The notes beneath the pieces are model-generated. The model was not told where the DNA came from and made no database searches. It saw nothing but the letters and a program-made list of their open reading frames with translations. A program made the position numbers and the translations under genes. This document shows positions 8,464 through 16,738 of a stretch of DNA of 34,173 nt, one piece after another. Numbering within the stretch: the stretch's first letter is position 1; each line of letters starts with the position of its first letter. The stretch is from Janibacter anophelis NBRC 107843 (GTDB lineage Bacteria; Actinomycetota; Actinomycetes; Actinomycetales; Dermatophilaceae). The DNA is taken from the NCBI RefSeq assembly GCF_001570945.1, contig NZ_BCSQ01000039.1, forward strand, positions 1 to 34,173, written 5' to 3'.

Positions 8464-9810
8464 ATGCTCGCCACGATCGACCTGCGTTCCCAGCCCCTCG
8501 GGGCCCGGGCGCTGCGCGCTGCCCTGCCGCGTGCGGAGTACGACGTCGAGACCGCACTCGAGGCGGTCCGCCCGATCTGCGACGACGTCCATGACCGCGG
8601 CGCGACGGCGCTGTACGAGCTCGGCGAGCGGTTCGACGGGGTGCGGCCGACCTCCCTCCGCGTCCCGCCTCAGGTGCTCGACGCCGCCGTCGAGGTGCTC
8701 GACGCCGACGTGCGCCGCGCGCTCGAGGTCTCGATCGAGCGCGCCCGGGCCGTGCACGCCGACCAGCGACGCACCGACACCACCACCCGGCTGCACGAGA
8801 GCGGCACCGTCACCGAGCGCTGGGTGCCCGTCGAGCGGGTCGGTCTCTACGTCCCGGGTGGGCGCGCGGTCTACCCGAGCTCCGTGGTGATGAATGTCGT
8901 GCCCGCCCAGATCGCCGGGGTCGGTTCCCTCGCCGTGGCCAGCCCACCGCAGCGCGACAACCAGGGCGTCTTCGCCGGGTACCCGCACCCGACGATCCTC
9001 GCGGCGTGCTCCCTCCTCGGCGTCGACGAGGTCTGGACCATGGGTGGCGCCCAGGCCGTGGCCGGCTTCGCGCACGGTTTCGTCGACGACACCGCCGGCC
9101 AGGACGGCGAGTGTGCCCCGGTGAGCCTCGTGACCGGCCCGGGCAACATCTACGTTGCCGCGGCCAAGCGGTTGCTCAAGGGACTCATCGGGATCGACGC
9201 CGAGGCGGGCCCGACCGAGATCGCCGTGCTCGCCGACGCCACCGCCGACCCCGAGCACGTCGCCGCCGACCTCATCAGCCAGGCCGAGCACGACCCGCTC
9301 GCCGGGTCGGTGCTCGTCACCGACTCGACCGAGCTCGCCGACGCGGTGGCGGCCGTCGTGGAGCGGCGGGCCGCGGCCACCAAGCACAGCGAGCGCGTCG
9401 TCGAGGCCCTCGGTGGGCGCCAGTCGGCGATCGTCCTCGTCGACGACCTCGACGCCGGCCTGCGGGTCGTCGACGCCTACGCCGCCGAGCACCTCGAGGT
9501 CATCACCGTCGACGCGGCCGCCGTCGCCGCGCGGGTGCGCAACGCCGGCGCGATCTTCGTCGGTCCGCACTCCCCGGTCAGCCTCGGTGACTACGTCGCC
9601 GGGTCCAACCACGTCCTGCCGACCGGGGGCAGTGCCGCGCACTCCAGCGGACTGTCGGTGCAGTCCTTCCTGCGTGGCATCCACGTCATCGAGTACTCGG
9701 CCGACGCCCTGGCCGAGGTCGCCCCGCACGTCGTGGCGCTCGCCGAGGCCGAGGACCTGCCCGCGCACGGCGAGGCCGTGACCGCGCGCACCGGCGAGGT
9801 GCGCCCATGA
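8464..9810 (+). CDS. hisD: Histidinol dehydrogenase
   Basis: A 448-residue zinc enzyme for the last two steps of histidine synthesis: NAD-dependent oxidation of histidinol to histidinal and then histidine. Length and order fit the family. Zinc/active-site elements include LISQAEHDP (Q273, H276) and YAAEHLEV (E342, H343). The NAD and substrate region is visible as [29 protein letters not shown] and [15 protein letters not shown]. The ATG at 8464 follows a -10 hexamer directly, so translation is probably leaderless. It is the first gene of the his operon and overlaps hisC by 4 bases (ATGA). Confidence 0.97.
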   Translation: MLATIDLRSQPLGARALRAALPRAEYDVETALEAVRPICDDVHDRGATALYELGERFDGVRPTSLRVPPQVLDAAVEVLDADVRRALEVSIERARAVHADQRRTDTTTRLHESGTVTERWVPVERVGLYVPGGRAVYPSSVVMNVVPAQIAGVGSLAVASPPQRDNQGVFAGYPHPTILAACSLLGVDEVWTMGGAQAVAGFAHGFVDDTAGQDGECAPVSLVTGPGNIYVAAAKRLLKGLIGIDAEAGPTEIAVLADATADPEHVAADLISQAEHDPLAGSVLVTDSTELADAVAAVVERRAAATKHSERVVEALGGRQSAIVLVDDLDAGLRVVDAYAAEHLEVITVDAAAVAARVRNAGAIFVGPHSPVSLGDYVAGSNHVLPTGGSAAHSSGLSVQSFLRGIHVIEYSADALAEVAPHVVALAEAEDLPAHGEAVTARTGEVRP

Positions 9811-10925
9811 GCGAGGTCGAGCAGCTGCTGCGCCCCGAGCTGCGCGGGCGCACCGCCTACGGCGCCCCGCAGCTGGACGTGCCCGTCCAGCTCAACACCA
9901 ACGAGTCGTCCTACCCGGTGCCGAGCGAGGTGGTCGAGGCCATCCTCGGCGAGCTGCGCGAGCGCCTGTCCGGGCTCAACCGGTACCCGGACCGCGAGTT
10001 CACCGACCTGCGCAAGGCCCTGGTCACCTACCTCGAGGACCGCAGCGGGGTCTCCCTTCGCCCGGAGCAGCTGTGGGCCGGCAACGGGTCCAACGAGGTC
10101 CTGTCGCACATCGTCCAGGCCTTCGGCGGGCCCGGCCGCACGGCGCTGGGGTTCACCCCCGCCTACTCGATGCACTCGATCATCAACGAGACCCTCGGGA
10201 CGACCTGGGTCGACGGGCAACGCCACCAGCAGACCTTCGACCTGACCGTCGAGTCGGCGATCGAGCAGGCGACGGCGGCCGACCCGCACCTCGTCTTCCT
10301 CTGCTCGCCCAACAACCCGACCGGCACCGCGCTGCCCTTCGACGTCATCGAGGCGATGCTCGAGGCCGCCCCGCGCGCCCTCGTCGTCGTCGACGAGGCC
10401 TACGCGGAGTTCGCCCGACCCGGGACGCCCACCGCGCTGTCGCTCCTGGAGCGGCACCCGCGGCTCGTCGTCACCCGCACGATGAGCAAGGCCTTCGCGC
10501 TGGCCGGCGGTCGACTCGGTTACCTGGCCGCCGACCCGCAGGTCATCGACGCGCTGCGGCTCGTGCGCCTGCCCTACCACCTGTCGATCCCGACGCAGAC
10601 GATCGCGCGGGTCTCGCTCGAGCACGCCGACCGGCTGCTCGAGACGGTCGACGCCATCAAGGAGCAGCGTGACCGTCTCGTCAGCGAGCTGACGGCGATG
10701 GGCCTGTCCCCGGTGCCGAGCGACGCCAACTTCGTCCTCTTCGGCGGACTCGCCGACGCCCCCGCGACGTGGCAGGCTCTGCTCGACGAGGGGGTCCTGG
10801 TGCGCGACGTCGGCATCCCGCACCACCTGCGCGTCACCGCCGGCACCCCGGAGGAGACGAGCCGCTTCCTCACGGCGATGGCGCAGCTCGTCCCCACGCA
10901 CGCACTGACCAAGGAGATCCCGTGA
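9807..10925 (+). CDS. hisC: Histidinol-phosphate aminotransferase
   Basis: A 372-residue fold-type I PLP enzyme converting imidazole-acetol phosphate and glutamate to histidinol phosphate. The PLP lysine is K228 in [17 protein letters not shown]. Other family landmarks are [11 protein letters not shown] near the N-terminus, [24 protein letters not shown] and [10 protein letters not shown]. The ATG at 9807 overlaps the hisD stop (ATGA), indicating translational coupling. The stop overlaps the hisB GTG in the same way. Some relatives also take aromatic amino acids, which sequence alone does not exclude. Confidence 0.95.
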   Translation: MSEVEQLLRPELRGRTAYGAPQLDVPVQLNTNESSYPVPSEVVEAILGELRERLSGLNRYPDREFTDLRKALVTYLEDRSGVSLRPEQLWAGNGSNEVLSHIVQAFGGPGRTALGFTPAYSMHSIINETLGTTWVDGQRHQQTFDLTVESAIEQATAADPHLVFLCSPNNPTGTALPFDVIEAMLEAAPRALVVVDEAYAEFARPGTPTALSLLERHPRLVVTRTMSKAFALAGGRLGYLAADPQVIDALRLVRLPYHLSIPTQTIARVSLEHADRLLETVDAIKEQRDRLVSELTAMGLSPVPSDANFVLFGGLADAPATWQALLDEGVLVRDVGIPHHLRVTAGTPEETSRFLTAMAQLVPTHALTKEIP

Positions 10926-11533
10926 GCAGCACCGCACCCCGCACCGCGACGGTGACCCGAGGCACCTCGGAGAGCCGCGTCGAGGTGACCGTCGACCTCG
11001 ACGGCACCGGCGTCGGCGAGGTGTCCACGGGGGTGCGCTTCTACGACCACATGCTGCTGTCGCTCGCCAAGCACAGCCTCATCGACCTGACCGTGCGTGC
11101 GGAGGGCGACGTCGACGTCGACGCCCACCACACCGTCGAGGACGTCGCGATCGTCCTCGGTCAGGCCGTCCGTGAGGCCCTCGGCGACAAGCGCGGCATC
11201 AGCCGCTTCGGTGACGCGACCGTGCCGCTCGACGAGGCGCTCGTCCACGCCGTCGTCGACGTCGCCGGCCGCCCGTACGTCGTGCACACCGGTGAGCCCG
11301 AGGGGCAGGAGTACGTCATCATCGGCGGCAACTTCGTCGGGTCGCTCACCCGTCACGTCATGGAGTCCTTCGCGTACAACGCCGGCATCGCCCTCCACGT
11401 GCGCGTCCTCTCCGGCCGCGACCCGCACCACATCGTCGAGGCCCAGTTCAAGGCGCTGGCCCGCGCGCTGCGCGCGGCCGTCGCCGTCGACCCGCGCGTG
11501 ACCGGCATCCCGAGCGCCAAGGGCGCCCTGTAG
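10922..11533 (+). CDS. hisB: Imidazoleglycerol-phosphate dehydratase
   Basis: A 203-residue monofunctional HisB: manganese-dependent dehydration of imidazoleglycerol phosphate to imidazole-acetol phosphate. The two duplicated metal-binding motifs are present, DAHHTVED (H69-H70) and DPHHIVEA, as are the N-terminal [14 protein letters not shown] and the C-terminal SAKGAL. There is no phosphatase domain, so histidinol phosphatase must be elsewhere. The GTG at 10922 overlaps the hisC stop (GTGA) and AAGGAG lies just upstream (10911-10916). After the stop, 8 bases separate it from an unrecognised gene. Confidence 0.96.
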   Translation: MSSTAPRTATVTRGTSESRVEVTVDLDGTGVGEVSTGVRFYDHMLLSLAKHSLIDLTVRAEGDVDVDAHHTVEDVAIVLGQAVREALGDKRGISRFGDATVPLDEALVHAVVDVAGRPYVVHTGEPEGQEYVIIGGNFVGSLTRHVMESFAYNAGIALHVRVLSGRDPHHIVEAQFKALARALRAAVAVDPRVTGIPSAKGAL

Positions 11534-11541
11534 AGCATGCG

Positions 11542-12135
11542 ATGACCGAGCAGGGCAGGGGAGTGGTGCTCCTCTCCGCGACCGCGGCGAGAGCGCTCGA
11601 GTGGGTCCGGCGCGGCGTCGTGCCGTGCCACGTCCTCGAGCACAGCACGTGGTCGATCGTCGTCCCCGCCGGGGCGACCAGCCGGGCCGCGGCACCGTAC
11701 GACGACGCGCTCACCGTGCTGGCCTCCCGGCACGTGCCGTCACCGGCCGCGCCGGCCGTGGGCCTGTTCGAGATCGGGGACGCCGCCGTGATCACGGCCC
11801 GCGCGCCCGGGCGATCACCGATCCGCTGGGCACTGCGCGCCGCCGACCGCGAGGTGGTGCGCGGACCGCAGCTGCCGCCGCTGTCGCCGGAGGACCTGCA
11901 CCGCACCCTCGCCGCCGCACCCGGCGTCCGTGAGGTGCCGATCCGCCAGATCCGTGAGCTGTGGGGTCGGAGCGACCTGACGCACCGGGAGTGGCTCGTC
12001 GAGGCCACGACCGTGCTCGGGCTGCCCGGCGGCCGGGTGCTCGACGGGTCCGACACCGATCTGGGCCCGGTCATCGCCCCCGACCCGCGGTCCGTCCAGA
12101 CCTTCGAGTCCGTCGTCAAGGATGTGCACCAATGA
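11542..12135 (+). CDS. Unrecognised protein encoded between hisB and hisH
   Basis: A 197-residue protein whose family I do not recognise. It has no signal peptide, membrane segment or repeat. The first half is Ala/Val-rich and probably alpha/beta ([19 protein letters not shown], then [15 protein letters not shown]). The middle has a Pro-rich linker ([16 protein letters not shown]). The end is predicted helical with an acidic [17 protein letters not shown]. It starts 8 bases after hisB with only a weak ribosome site (GTAGAG). It ends by overlapping the hisH ATG by 4 bases (ATGA), so it is translated within the his operon. Codon and GC use match the neighbours, arguing against recent insertion. 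A role linked to histidine metabolism is inferred only from position. Confidence 0.75.
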   Translation: MTEQGRGVVLLSATAARALEWVRRGVVPCHVLEHSTWSIVVPAGATSRAAAPYDDALTVLASRHVPSPAAPAVGLFEIGDAAVITARAPGRSPIRWALRAADREVVRGPQLPPLSPEDLHRTLAAAPGVREVPIRQIRELWGRSDLTHREWLVEATTVLGLPGGRVLDGSDTDLGPVIAPDPRSVQTFESVVKDVHQ

Positions 12136-12782
12136 CCAGTCCCCGCGTCGTCGTCCTGGACTACGGCTCCGGCAACGTGCACTCGGCGGTGCGCGCGCTC
12201 GCGCACGTCGGGGCGCAGGTCGAGCTGACCGCGGACCGCGGTGCCGTCCTGGCGGCCGACGGTCTGCTCGTGCCGGGTGTGGGCAACTTCCACGCCTGCA
12301 TGGCGGGGCTGCGTGCGGCCGACGGCCCGGCACTCATCGACACCCGGCTCGCCGGCGGTCGCCCCGTGCTCGGCGTGTGCGTCGGCATGCAGGTGATGTT
12401 CGACGGCTCGCAGGAGCCGAGCGGCTCGCAGGAGCAGGAGTCCGGCCTGTCGCAGTGGCCCGGCACGGTCGCGCGGCTGTCCGCGCCCGTCGTGCCGCAC
12501 ATGGGCTGGTCCGAGGTCACCGCGCCCGAGGACAGTGCCCTCTTCGCCGGTGTCGGGGCCGAGCGCTTCTACTTCGTCCACTCCTACGGCGTCGGCTCCT
12601 GGGACCTGCCGCCGGCCGACGGCGCGCTCGCTGTGGCGCAGCCGCGCGTCACGTGGAGCGAGCACGGGTCCCCCTTCGTCGCGGCCGTCGAGAACGGTCC
12701 GTTGTCCGCCACGCAGTTCCACCCCGAGAAGTCCGGGGACGCTGGGCTGCACCTGCTGAAGAACTGGGTGATGTCACTGTGA
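12132..12782 (+). CDS. hisH: Imidazole glycerol phosphate synthase, glutaminase subunit
   Basis: A 216-residue class I glutamine amidotransferase that hydrolyses glutamine and channels ammonia to HisF. The catalytic triad is visible: nucleophile C83 in [10 protein letters not shown] and H197/E199 in QFHPEKSG. The oxyanion-strand region [13 protein letters not shown] is also typical. The ATG at 12132 is preferred because it overlaps the preceding stop (ATGA) and gives the family start [13 protein letters not shown]. The partner hisF is not in this window, so it must lie elsewhere. The stop overlaps the GTG of the next gene. Confidence 0.96.
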   Translation: MTSPRVVVLDYGSGNVHSAVRALAHVGAQVELTADRGAVLAADGLLVPGVGNFHACMAGLRAADGPALIDTRLAGGRPVLGVCVGMQVMFDGSQEPSGSQEQESGLSQWPGTVARLSAPVVPHMGWSEVTAPEDSALFAGVGAERFYFVHSYGVGSWDLPPADGALAVAQPRVTWSEHGSPFVAAVENGPLSATQFHPEKSGDAGLHLLKNWVMSL

Positions 12783-13522
12783 CCACGACCGAGAGCCCCC
12801 GTCTGGAGCTCCTGCCCGCCGTCGACGTGCGAGGGGGTCGGGCCGTCCAGCTGCAGCAGGGCGTCGCCGACTCCGGGTGGGACTTCGGTGACCCCTTCCA
12901 GGCGGCGAGCGCCTGGCAGGAGCAGGGCGCGGAGTGGATCCACCTCGTCGACCTCGACGCCGCCTTCGGAGAGGGCAGCAACCGCGAGCTGCTCGCCGAC
13001 ATCGTCGGTCGCCTCGACATCAAGGTCGAGCTGAGCGGCGGCATCCGCGACGAGGCCTCCCTCGTCGCGGCGCTCGGCTCCGGGTGCGCCCGGGTCAACC
13101 TCGGGACCGCCGCGCTGGAGAACCCCGAGTGGACCGCGGCCGCGATCGCCGAGCACGGGGAGCGGATCGCCGTCGGGCTCGACGTGCGCGGCACCACCCT
13201 CGCCGCGCGCGGCTGGACCAAGGAGGGGGGCGACCTGTGGGAGACCCTCGGCCGCCTCGACTCCGAGGGCTGCGCGCGCTACGTCGTCACCGACGTCGCC
13301 AAGGACGGCATGCTCGCCGGCCCCAACCTCCAGCTGCTGCGCGACGTCGCCGACGCCACCGACGCCAAGGTCGTCGCCAGCGGGGGAGTGACGACCCGCG
13401 AGGACGTCGTGGCCCTGCGCGAGCTCGTGCCGGTCGGCGTCGAGGGCGCGATCATCGGATCGGCGTTGTACAAGGGCACCGTCACCCTGGCCGAGGCCCT
13501 CGACGCGGCGGGTCGCCCGTGA
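12779..13522 (+). CDS. priA: Phosphoribosyl isomerase A (HisA, probably bifunctional HisA/TrpF)
   Basis: A 247-residue (beta/alpha)8 enzyme isomerising ProFAR to PRFAR in histidine synthesis. Catalytic aspartates are D16 ([10 protein letters not shown]) and D172 (VVTDVAKDG); phosphate-binding loops are SGGIRDE and ASGGV/IIGSAL. The segment [15 protein letters not shown] carries the Arg and Trp in the flexible loop typical of actinobacterial PriA, which also performs the TrpF reaction of tryptophan synthesis. Dual use is therefore expected, and would be supported if the genome lacks trpF. The GTG at 12779 overlaps the hisH stop (GTGA). The stop overlaps the GTG of the SseB-family gene. Confidence 0.93.
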   Translation: MTTTESPRLELLPAVDVRGGRAVQLQQGVADSGWDFGDPFQAASAWQEQGAEWIHLVDLDAAFGEGSNRELLADIVGRLDIKVELSGGIRDEASLVAALGSGCARVNLGTAALENPEWTAAAIAEHGERIAVGLDVRGTTLAARGWTKEGGDLWETLGRLDSEGCARYVVTDVAKDGMLAGPNLQLLRDVADATDAKVVASGGVTTREDVVALRELVPVGVEGAIIGSALYKGTVTLAEALDAAGRP

Positions 13523-14244
13523 CGGGCCCGGCGGACTCCGCCGGCATCCCCTGGGGCGGCCGCGAGCTGCCCCTCGGTGGCTTCGCCGGCGACACGGGCG
13601 AGGCCGACCCGACCCTCATGGCGGCCCTGCACAGCGGCGGCGAGGCCGACGTCATGGCGTCGCTCGCGAGCGCCCGGATGCTCGTGCCGGTCAAGGCCGT
13701 CGCGGCCGAGACGGTCGAGGGCGAGCACGGCCACACCGCCGACAAGGAGGCGGACATGGCGGTCGTCCTCCTCGAGCACCCGGACGGCCGCACGGCCCTG
13801 CCGGTCTTCACCTCGATGGCCTCGCTCGCCGCCTTCGACAGCACGGTCCGGCCGGTGCCGGTCGAGGCCGCCCGGGCGGCGCAGGCCGCCGTGAGCGAGC
13901 GGGCCGACCTCATGGTGCTCGACTGCGCGAGCGAGCAGGCCTTCGAGATCCGTCCCTCGATGGTCTGGGCCCTGGCCCAGCAGCGCGCGTGGTTGCCCGC
14001 CCACGAGGACCCCTTCGTGGCGCAGTCCGTCGCCCGGGTCGTCGCCGGCCACGACGAGGTGACCGAGCACGAGCTCGCCGAGGGCGTGCCCGACGGCCAG
14101 GGGATCCTGCAGGTGCGCCTCACCCTCGTCGCCGGTCTCGATGCCGACGGCGTCCGGGACCTCGTCACCGCCGTGGCCGAGGAGCTGGCCACCGACGGCG
14201 AGCTGCGAGCCCGGGTCGACGGTCTGTCCTTCGCCGTCGTCTGA
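13519..14244 (+). CDS. SseB-family protein
   Basis: A 241-residue cytoplasmic protein of the SseB N-terminal-domain family. The core (about 30-140) reads [52 protein letters not shown] and [20 protein letters not shown], a pattern common in actinobacterial SseB-like proteins. The C-terminal part ([28 protein letters not shown]) resembles the companion C-terminal domain. Biochemical function is unknown in this group; the name comes from enhanced serine sensitivity in E. coli. The GTG at 13519 overlaps the priA stop (GTGA), so it is the last cistron of the his operon, although nothing ties it to histidine chemistry. Confidence 0.8.
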   Translation: MTGPADSAGIPWGGRELPLGGFAGDTGEADPTLMAALHSGGEADVMASLASARMLVPVKAVAAETVEGEHGHTADKEADMAVVLLEHPDGRTALPVFTSMASLAAFDSTVRPVPVEAARAAQAAVSERADLMVLDCASEQAFEIRPSMVWALAQQRAWLPAHEDPFVAQSVARVVAGHDEVTEHELAEGVPDGQGILQVRLTLVAGLDADGVRDLVTAVAEELATDGELRARVDGLSFAVV

Positions 14245-14315
14245 CGAAGGGGGCAGGCCGGGGGAGGCAGCCCCGACGACCCTCGGCCCGATTTCGGCTC
14301 AGGGCGCGGCGCTGG

Positions 14316-14321
14316 TACCGT
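14316..14321 (+). promoter_or_regulatory. Candidate -10 element for the infC operon
   Basis: TACCGT preceded by TGG (extended -10 style) fits TAnnnT and lies about 245 bases before infC. The -35 region 17 bases upstream (TTCGGC) is a poor match. Transcription would begin near 14328, just before the first hairpin of the leader. Confidence 0.35.
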
Positions 14322-14327
14322 TTGGCA

Positions 14328-14565
14328 ACGACCGGTCATCACCCTCGTGGTGGTGACGCAAGAGGAGCCTCGCTTCCACCCGCGCCGACCATCGTCCACG
14401 GACACAGGTTGCCGGGTCTCAGGTCTCGACGCGACATCGGGTCGCTGGACGCCCAGGCGTTCCGCTCCCTTCGTCGACGTCGTGCTCTGGTGAGGCTCCT
14501 CGCGACCGGCGAGGAGCCTTTCTTCGTCGGTGGCGGGAGTGACACACCGAGCTAAGGAGCAGCAC
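14328..14565 (+). ncRNA. Structured infC leader with apparent terminator/antiterminator switch
   Basis: This leader occupies most of the 321-base gap between the SseB-family gene and infC. Elements in order: a 9-bp hairpin, GTCATCACC/GGTGGTGAC (14335-14343 with 14349-14357, one G-U pair); GAGGAGCCTC at 14362-14371; a GCGAC/GTCGC hairpin (14431-14445); GAGGCTCCTC at 14492-14501; and GCGAGGAGCCT at 14509-14519 followed by a T-rich tract. The segment at 14492-14501 can pair perfectly either with 14362-14371 or with the downstream arm to form an intrinsic terminator. The two pairings exclude each other, which is the architecture of transcription attenuation. The operon encodes IF3, L35 and L20, and L20 or IF3 autoregulation of such operons is known in other bacteria. 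The actual ligand here is unknown. I see no convincing leader peptide. Confidence 0.55.
14493..14524 (+). terminator. Intrinsic terminator inside the infC leader
   Basis: AGGCTCCTCGC (14493-14503) pairs over 11 perfect base pairs with GCGAGGAGCCT (14509-14519) around a GACCG loop, followed immediately by TTCTT. It sits about 40 bases before the infC start codon, so it must be regulated or leaky for infC-rpmI-rplT to be expressed from the upstream promoter. Confidence 0.7.
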
Positions 14566-15195
14566 ATCAGCGAGCCTCGCATCAATGACCGTATCCGCGT
14601 CCCCGAGGTGCGGTTGGTCGGCCCCAACGGGGAGCAGGTCGGCATCGTGCGCGTGGAGGACGCCCTCCGTCTCGCCGCAGAGGCCGATCTCGACCTCGTC
14701 GAGGTCGCTCCGATGGCCAAGCCCCCCGTCGCCAAGCTCATGGACTTCGGCAAGTACAAGTACGAAGCCGCCATGAAGGCGCGTGAGGCCCGCAAGAACC
14801 AGGTCAACACGGTCATCAAGGAGATCAAGCTCCGACCGAAGATCGACAGCCACGACTACGGCACCAAGAAGGGCCACGTCGAGCGCTTCCTCAGCGCCGG
14901 CGACAAGGTCAAGGTGACGATCATGTTCCGCGGCCGCGAGCAGTCCCGCCCCGAGCTGGGCTTCCGACTGCTGCAGCGTCTGGCCGAGGACGTCGTGGAG
15001 CTCGGCACCGTGGAGTCCGCGCCCAAGCAGGACGGGCGCAACATGATCATGGTGCTCGCACCGACCAAGCGGAAGTCCGAGGCGCGCGCCGAGGCGCGAC
15101 GCAAGAAGGACCAGCAGAAGGCGGACTCCGCCGCCCCCGCGGAGGAGACCGCTGCCCCGGTGGAGGAGACCGCCGAGGCCCCGGCCGAGTCCTGA
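14566..15195 (+). CDS. infC: Translation initiation factor IF-3 (apparent AUC start)
   Basis: About 209 residues. IF3 binds the 30S subunit, keeps it apart from 50S and rejects non-canonical start codons and wrong initiator tRNA. The family start [23 protein letters not shown] follows an ATC codon at 14566, preceded at ideal distance (6 bases) by AAGGAG at 14554-14559. In-frame GTG codons at 14530 and 14539 have no comparable ribosome site and would add 9-12 non-family residues. An unusual start codon is a known autoregulatory device for IF3 (AUU in E. coli). Conserved elements include [41 protein letters not shown] and [12 protein letters not shown]. An Ala/Glu-rich tail of about 45 residues is typical of actinobacteria. 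It is first in the operon with rpmI and rplT. Confidence 0.93.
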   Translation: MSEPRINDRIRVPEVRLVGPNGEQVGIVRVEDALRLAAEADLDLVEVAPMAKPPVAKLMDFGKYKYEAAMKAREARKNQVNTVIKEIKLRPKIDSHDYGTKKGHVERFLSAGDKVKVTIMFRGREQSRPELGFRLLQRLAEDVVELGTVESAPKQDGRNMIMVLAPTKRKSEARAEARRKKDQQKADSAAPAEETAAPVEETAEAPAES

Positions 15196-15237
15196 GCCGG
15201 CACAGACCAGCACAGCAACGAGAAGGAGATCGGCGCC

Positions 15238-15432
15238 ATGCCGAAGAACAAGACGCACTCCGGTGCGAAGAAGCGCTTCCGGGTCACCGGCTCGGGCAAG
15301 ATCATGCGCGAGCGCGCCAACCACGTCCACAAGTTCCACGAGAAGACCCCGCAGCACGCGCGTCGCCTCGCGAACGACGTGTTGGTCTCCAAGGCCGACG
15401 AGAAGAAGATCAAGAAGCTGCTCGGTCGCTGA
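15238..15432 (+). CDS. rpmI: Large ribosomal subunit protein bL35
   Basis: 64 residues, highly basic, full family length. It starts MPKNKTHSGAKKRFRVTGSG and ends KKIKKLLGR, as expected for bL35 of the 50S subunit. AAGGAG (15223-15228) lies upstream of the ATG. It is the second cistron of infC-rpmI-rplT, 42 bases after infC and 39 bases before rplT. Confidence 0.97.
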   Translation: MPKNKTHSGAKKRFRVTGSGKIMRERANHVHKFHEKTPQHARRLANDVLVSKADEKKIKKLLGR

Positions 15433-15471
15433 CCTGAGCCACTTGTCCAACGAACTGTAAGGAGAACTCAC

Positions 15472-15855
15472 GTGGCACGCGTGAAGCGGGCGGTCAACGC
15501 CCACAAGAAGCGCCGGGTCGTCCTCGAGCGCGCCAGCGGCTACCGGGGCCAGCGCTCCCGTCTGTACCGCAAGGCCAAGGAGCAGGTCACCCACTCCCTC
15601 GGGTACAGCTACCGGGACCGTCGCGCCAAGAAGGGTGACTTCCGTCGCCTGTGGATCCAGCGCATCAACGCCGGCGCCCGCGCCAACGGCATGACCTACA
15701 ACCGGTTCATCCAGGGCCTGCGCGCCGCGGAGATCGAGGTCGACCGTCGCATGCTCGCCGAGCTCGCCGTCAACGACGAGGCCGCCTTCGCCGCGCTCGT
15801 CGAGATCGCCAAGGCCAATGTGCCGGCGCAGGCCGACGCCAAGGCCTCGGCCTGA
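15472..15855 (+). CDS. rplT: Large ribosomal subunit protein bL20
   Basis: 127 residues. bL20 binds 23S rRNA and is essential for early 50S assembly; in several bacteria it also represses its own operon by binding mRNA. It begins [20 protein letters not shown] and contains [31 protein letters not shown] and [20 protein letters not shown], all characteristic. The GTG at 15472 has AAGGAG (15459-15464) 7 bases upstream. It is the third cistron of the IF3 operon and is followed 56 bases later by an rRNA methyltransferase that is probably co-transcribed. Confidence 0.97.
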   Translation: MARVKRAVNAHKKRRVVLERASGYRGQRSRLYRKAKEQVTHSLGYSYRDRRAKKGDFRRLWIQRINAGARANGMTYNRFIQGLRAAEIEVDRRMLAELAVNDEAAFAALVEIAKANVPAQADAKASA

Positions 15856-15911
15856 GCCAGAGTTCCGGACGCCGGGAGCGCCCACCACTGACCAACCCCG
15901 CTGCTGACCGG

Positions 15912-16676
15912 GTGAAGTCGGTGCGCGGGCTCTCCCGGCGTTCTGTGCGTCGCCGCACCGGGCGGTTGCTCGTCGAGGGCCCGCAGGGTGTGCGCGAGGC
16001 GGTGCGCTTCGCGCCCGGACGGGTCGTCGACCTCTACGTCACCGACGAGGCCGCGCAGCGCTATGCCGAGTTCGTCGAGCCGGCGCGCGAGGCCGGCATC
16101 TTCGTGCACCGCACGAGTGACGAGGTGCTCGCGGCCATGTGCGACGCGGACACCCCGCAGGGGACCGCCGCCGTCGTCGAGTGGGCAGCGAGCGACCTCG
16201 AGTCCGTCCTCGCGGCGCAGCCGCGGCTGCTCGTGCTGCTCACGCACGTGCGCGACCCCGGCAACCTCGGCACGGTCATCCGGGGCGCGGACGCGGCCGG
16301 CGCCGACGCGGTCCTCGTCAGCGATGCCTCCGTCGACGTCACCTCGCCCAAGGTCGTGCGCTCCACGGCCGGGTCGCTCTTCCACCTGCCGATCGTCACC
16401 GGGCTCGACATCGACGCCACCCTGGCCGGGCTCGCGGCCGCCGGCGTGCGTCGCCTCGCAGCCGACGGGGCGGGTGAGCGGACCATCGACGACACCGAGC
16501 TCACCGGCCCCCACGTGTGGGTCATGGGCAACGAGGCCTGGGGCCTGGAGGAGCAGACCCGTGCGGCGTGCGACGAGGTCGTCCGGGTGCCGATCCACGG
16601 CCACGCCGAGTCCCTCAACCTCGCGATGGCGAGCACCATCTGCCTCTATGCCTCGGCTCGGGCGCAGCACGCCTGA
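15912..16676 (+). CDS. TrmH/SpoU-family RNA 2'-O-methyltransferase
   Basis: About 254 residues from the GTG at 15912. The N-terminal substrate-binding domain has RTGRLLVEGPQGVREAV. The C-terminal SPOUT knot domain has the three family motifs: HVRDPGNLGTVIRGADAAGAD, VWVMGNEAWGLEEQ and VPIHGHAESLNLAMASTICLY. Such enzymes use SAM to methylate ribose 2'-O in rRNA or tRNA; the exact nucleotide cannot be read from sequence. The start is uncertain. The family-like residues TNPAAD lie upstream of the GTG, and a CTG at 15888 with GGGAG nine bases before it could be the true start (262 residues). The position downstream of rplT is common in actinobacteria and fits a role in ribosome assembly. Confidence 0.88.
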   Translation: MKSVRGLSRRSVRRRTGRLLVEGPQGVREAVRFAPGRVVDLYVTDEAAQRYAEFVEPAREAGIFVHRTSDEVLAAMCDADTPQGTAAVVEWAASDLESVLAAQPRLLVLLTHVRDPGNLGTVIRGADAAGADAVLVSDASVDVTSPKVVRSTAGSLFHLPIVTGLDIDATLAGLAAAGVRRLAADGAGERTIDDTELTGPHVWVMGNEAWGLEEQTRAACDEVVRVPIHGHAESLNLAMASTICLYASARAQHA

Positions 16677-16688
16677 CGGGATGACGAA

Positions 16689-16718
16689 GGGGGCGCCACC
16701 CGCTCGAGTGGCGCCCCC
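16689..16718. terminator. Bidirectional terminator between the rRNA methyltransferase and katA
   Basis: GGGGGCGCCAC (16689-16699) pairs perfectly over 11 bp with GTGGCGCCCCC (16708-16718) around an 8-base loop. It lies between convergent genes and can serve both. It has no T run. The left arm includes a copy of the recurrent CGAAGGGGG motif (16685-16693). Confidence 0.7.
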
Positions 16719-16738
16719 ACGTCGTGCGTGGCTCCGGG

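Noticed and set aside
14530-14541. GTG codons at 14530 and 14539 as the infC start
   Set aside because: They add residues outside the IF3 family, lie just after the terminator hairpin and lack the well-placed AAGGAG that precedes the ATC at 14566.
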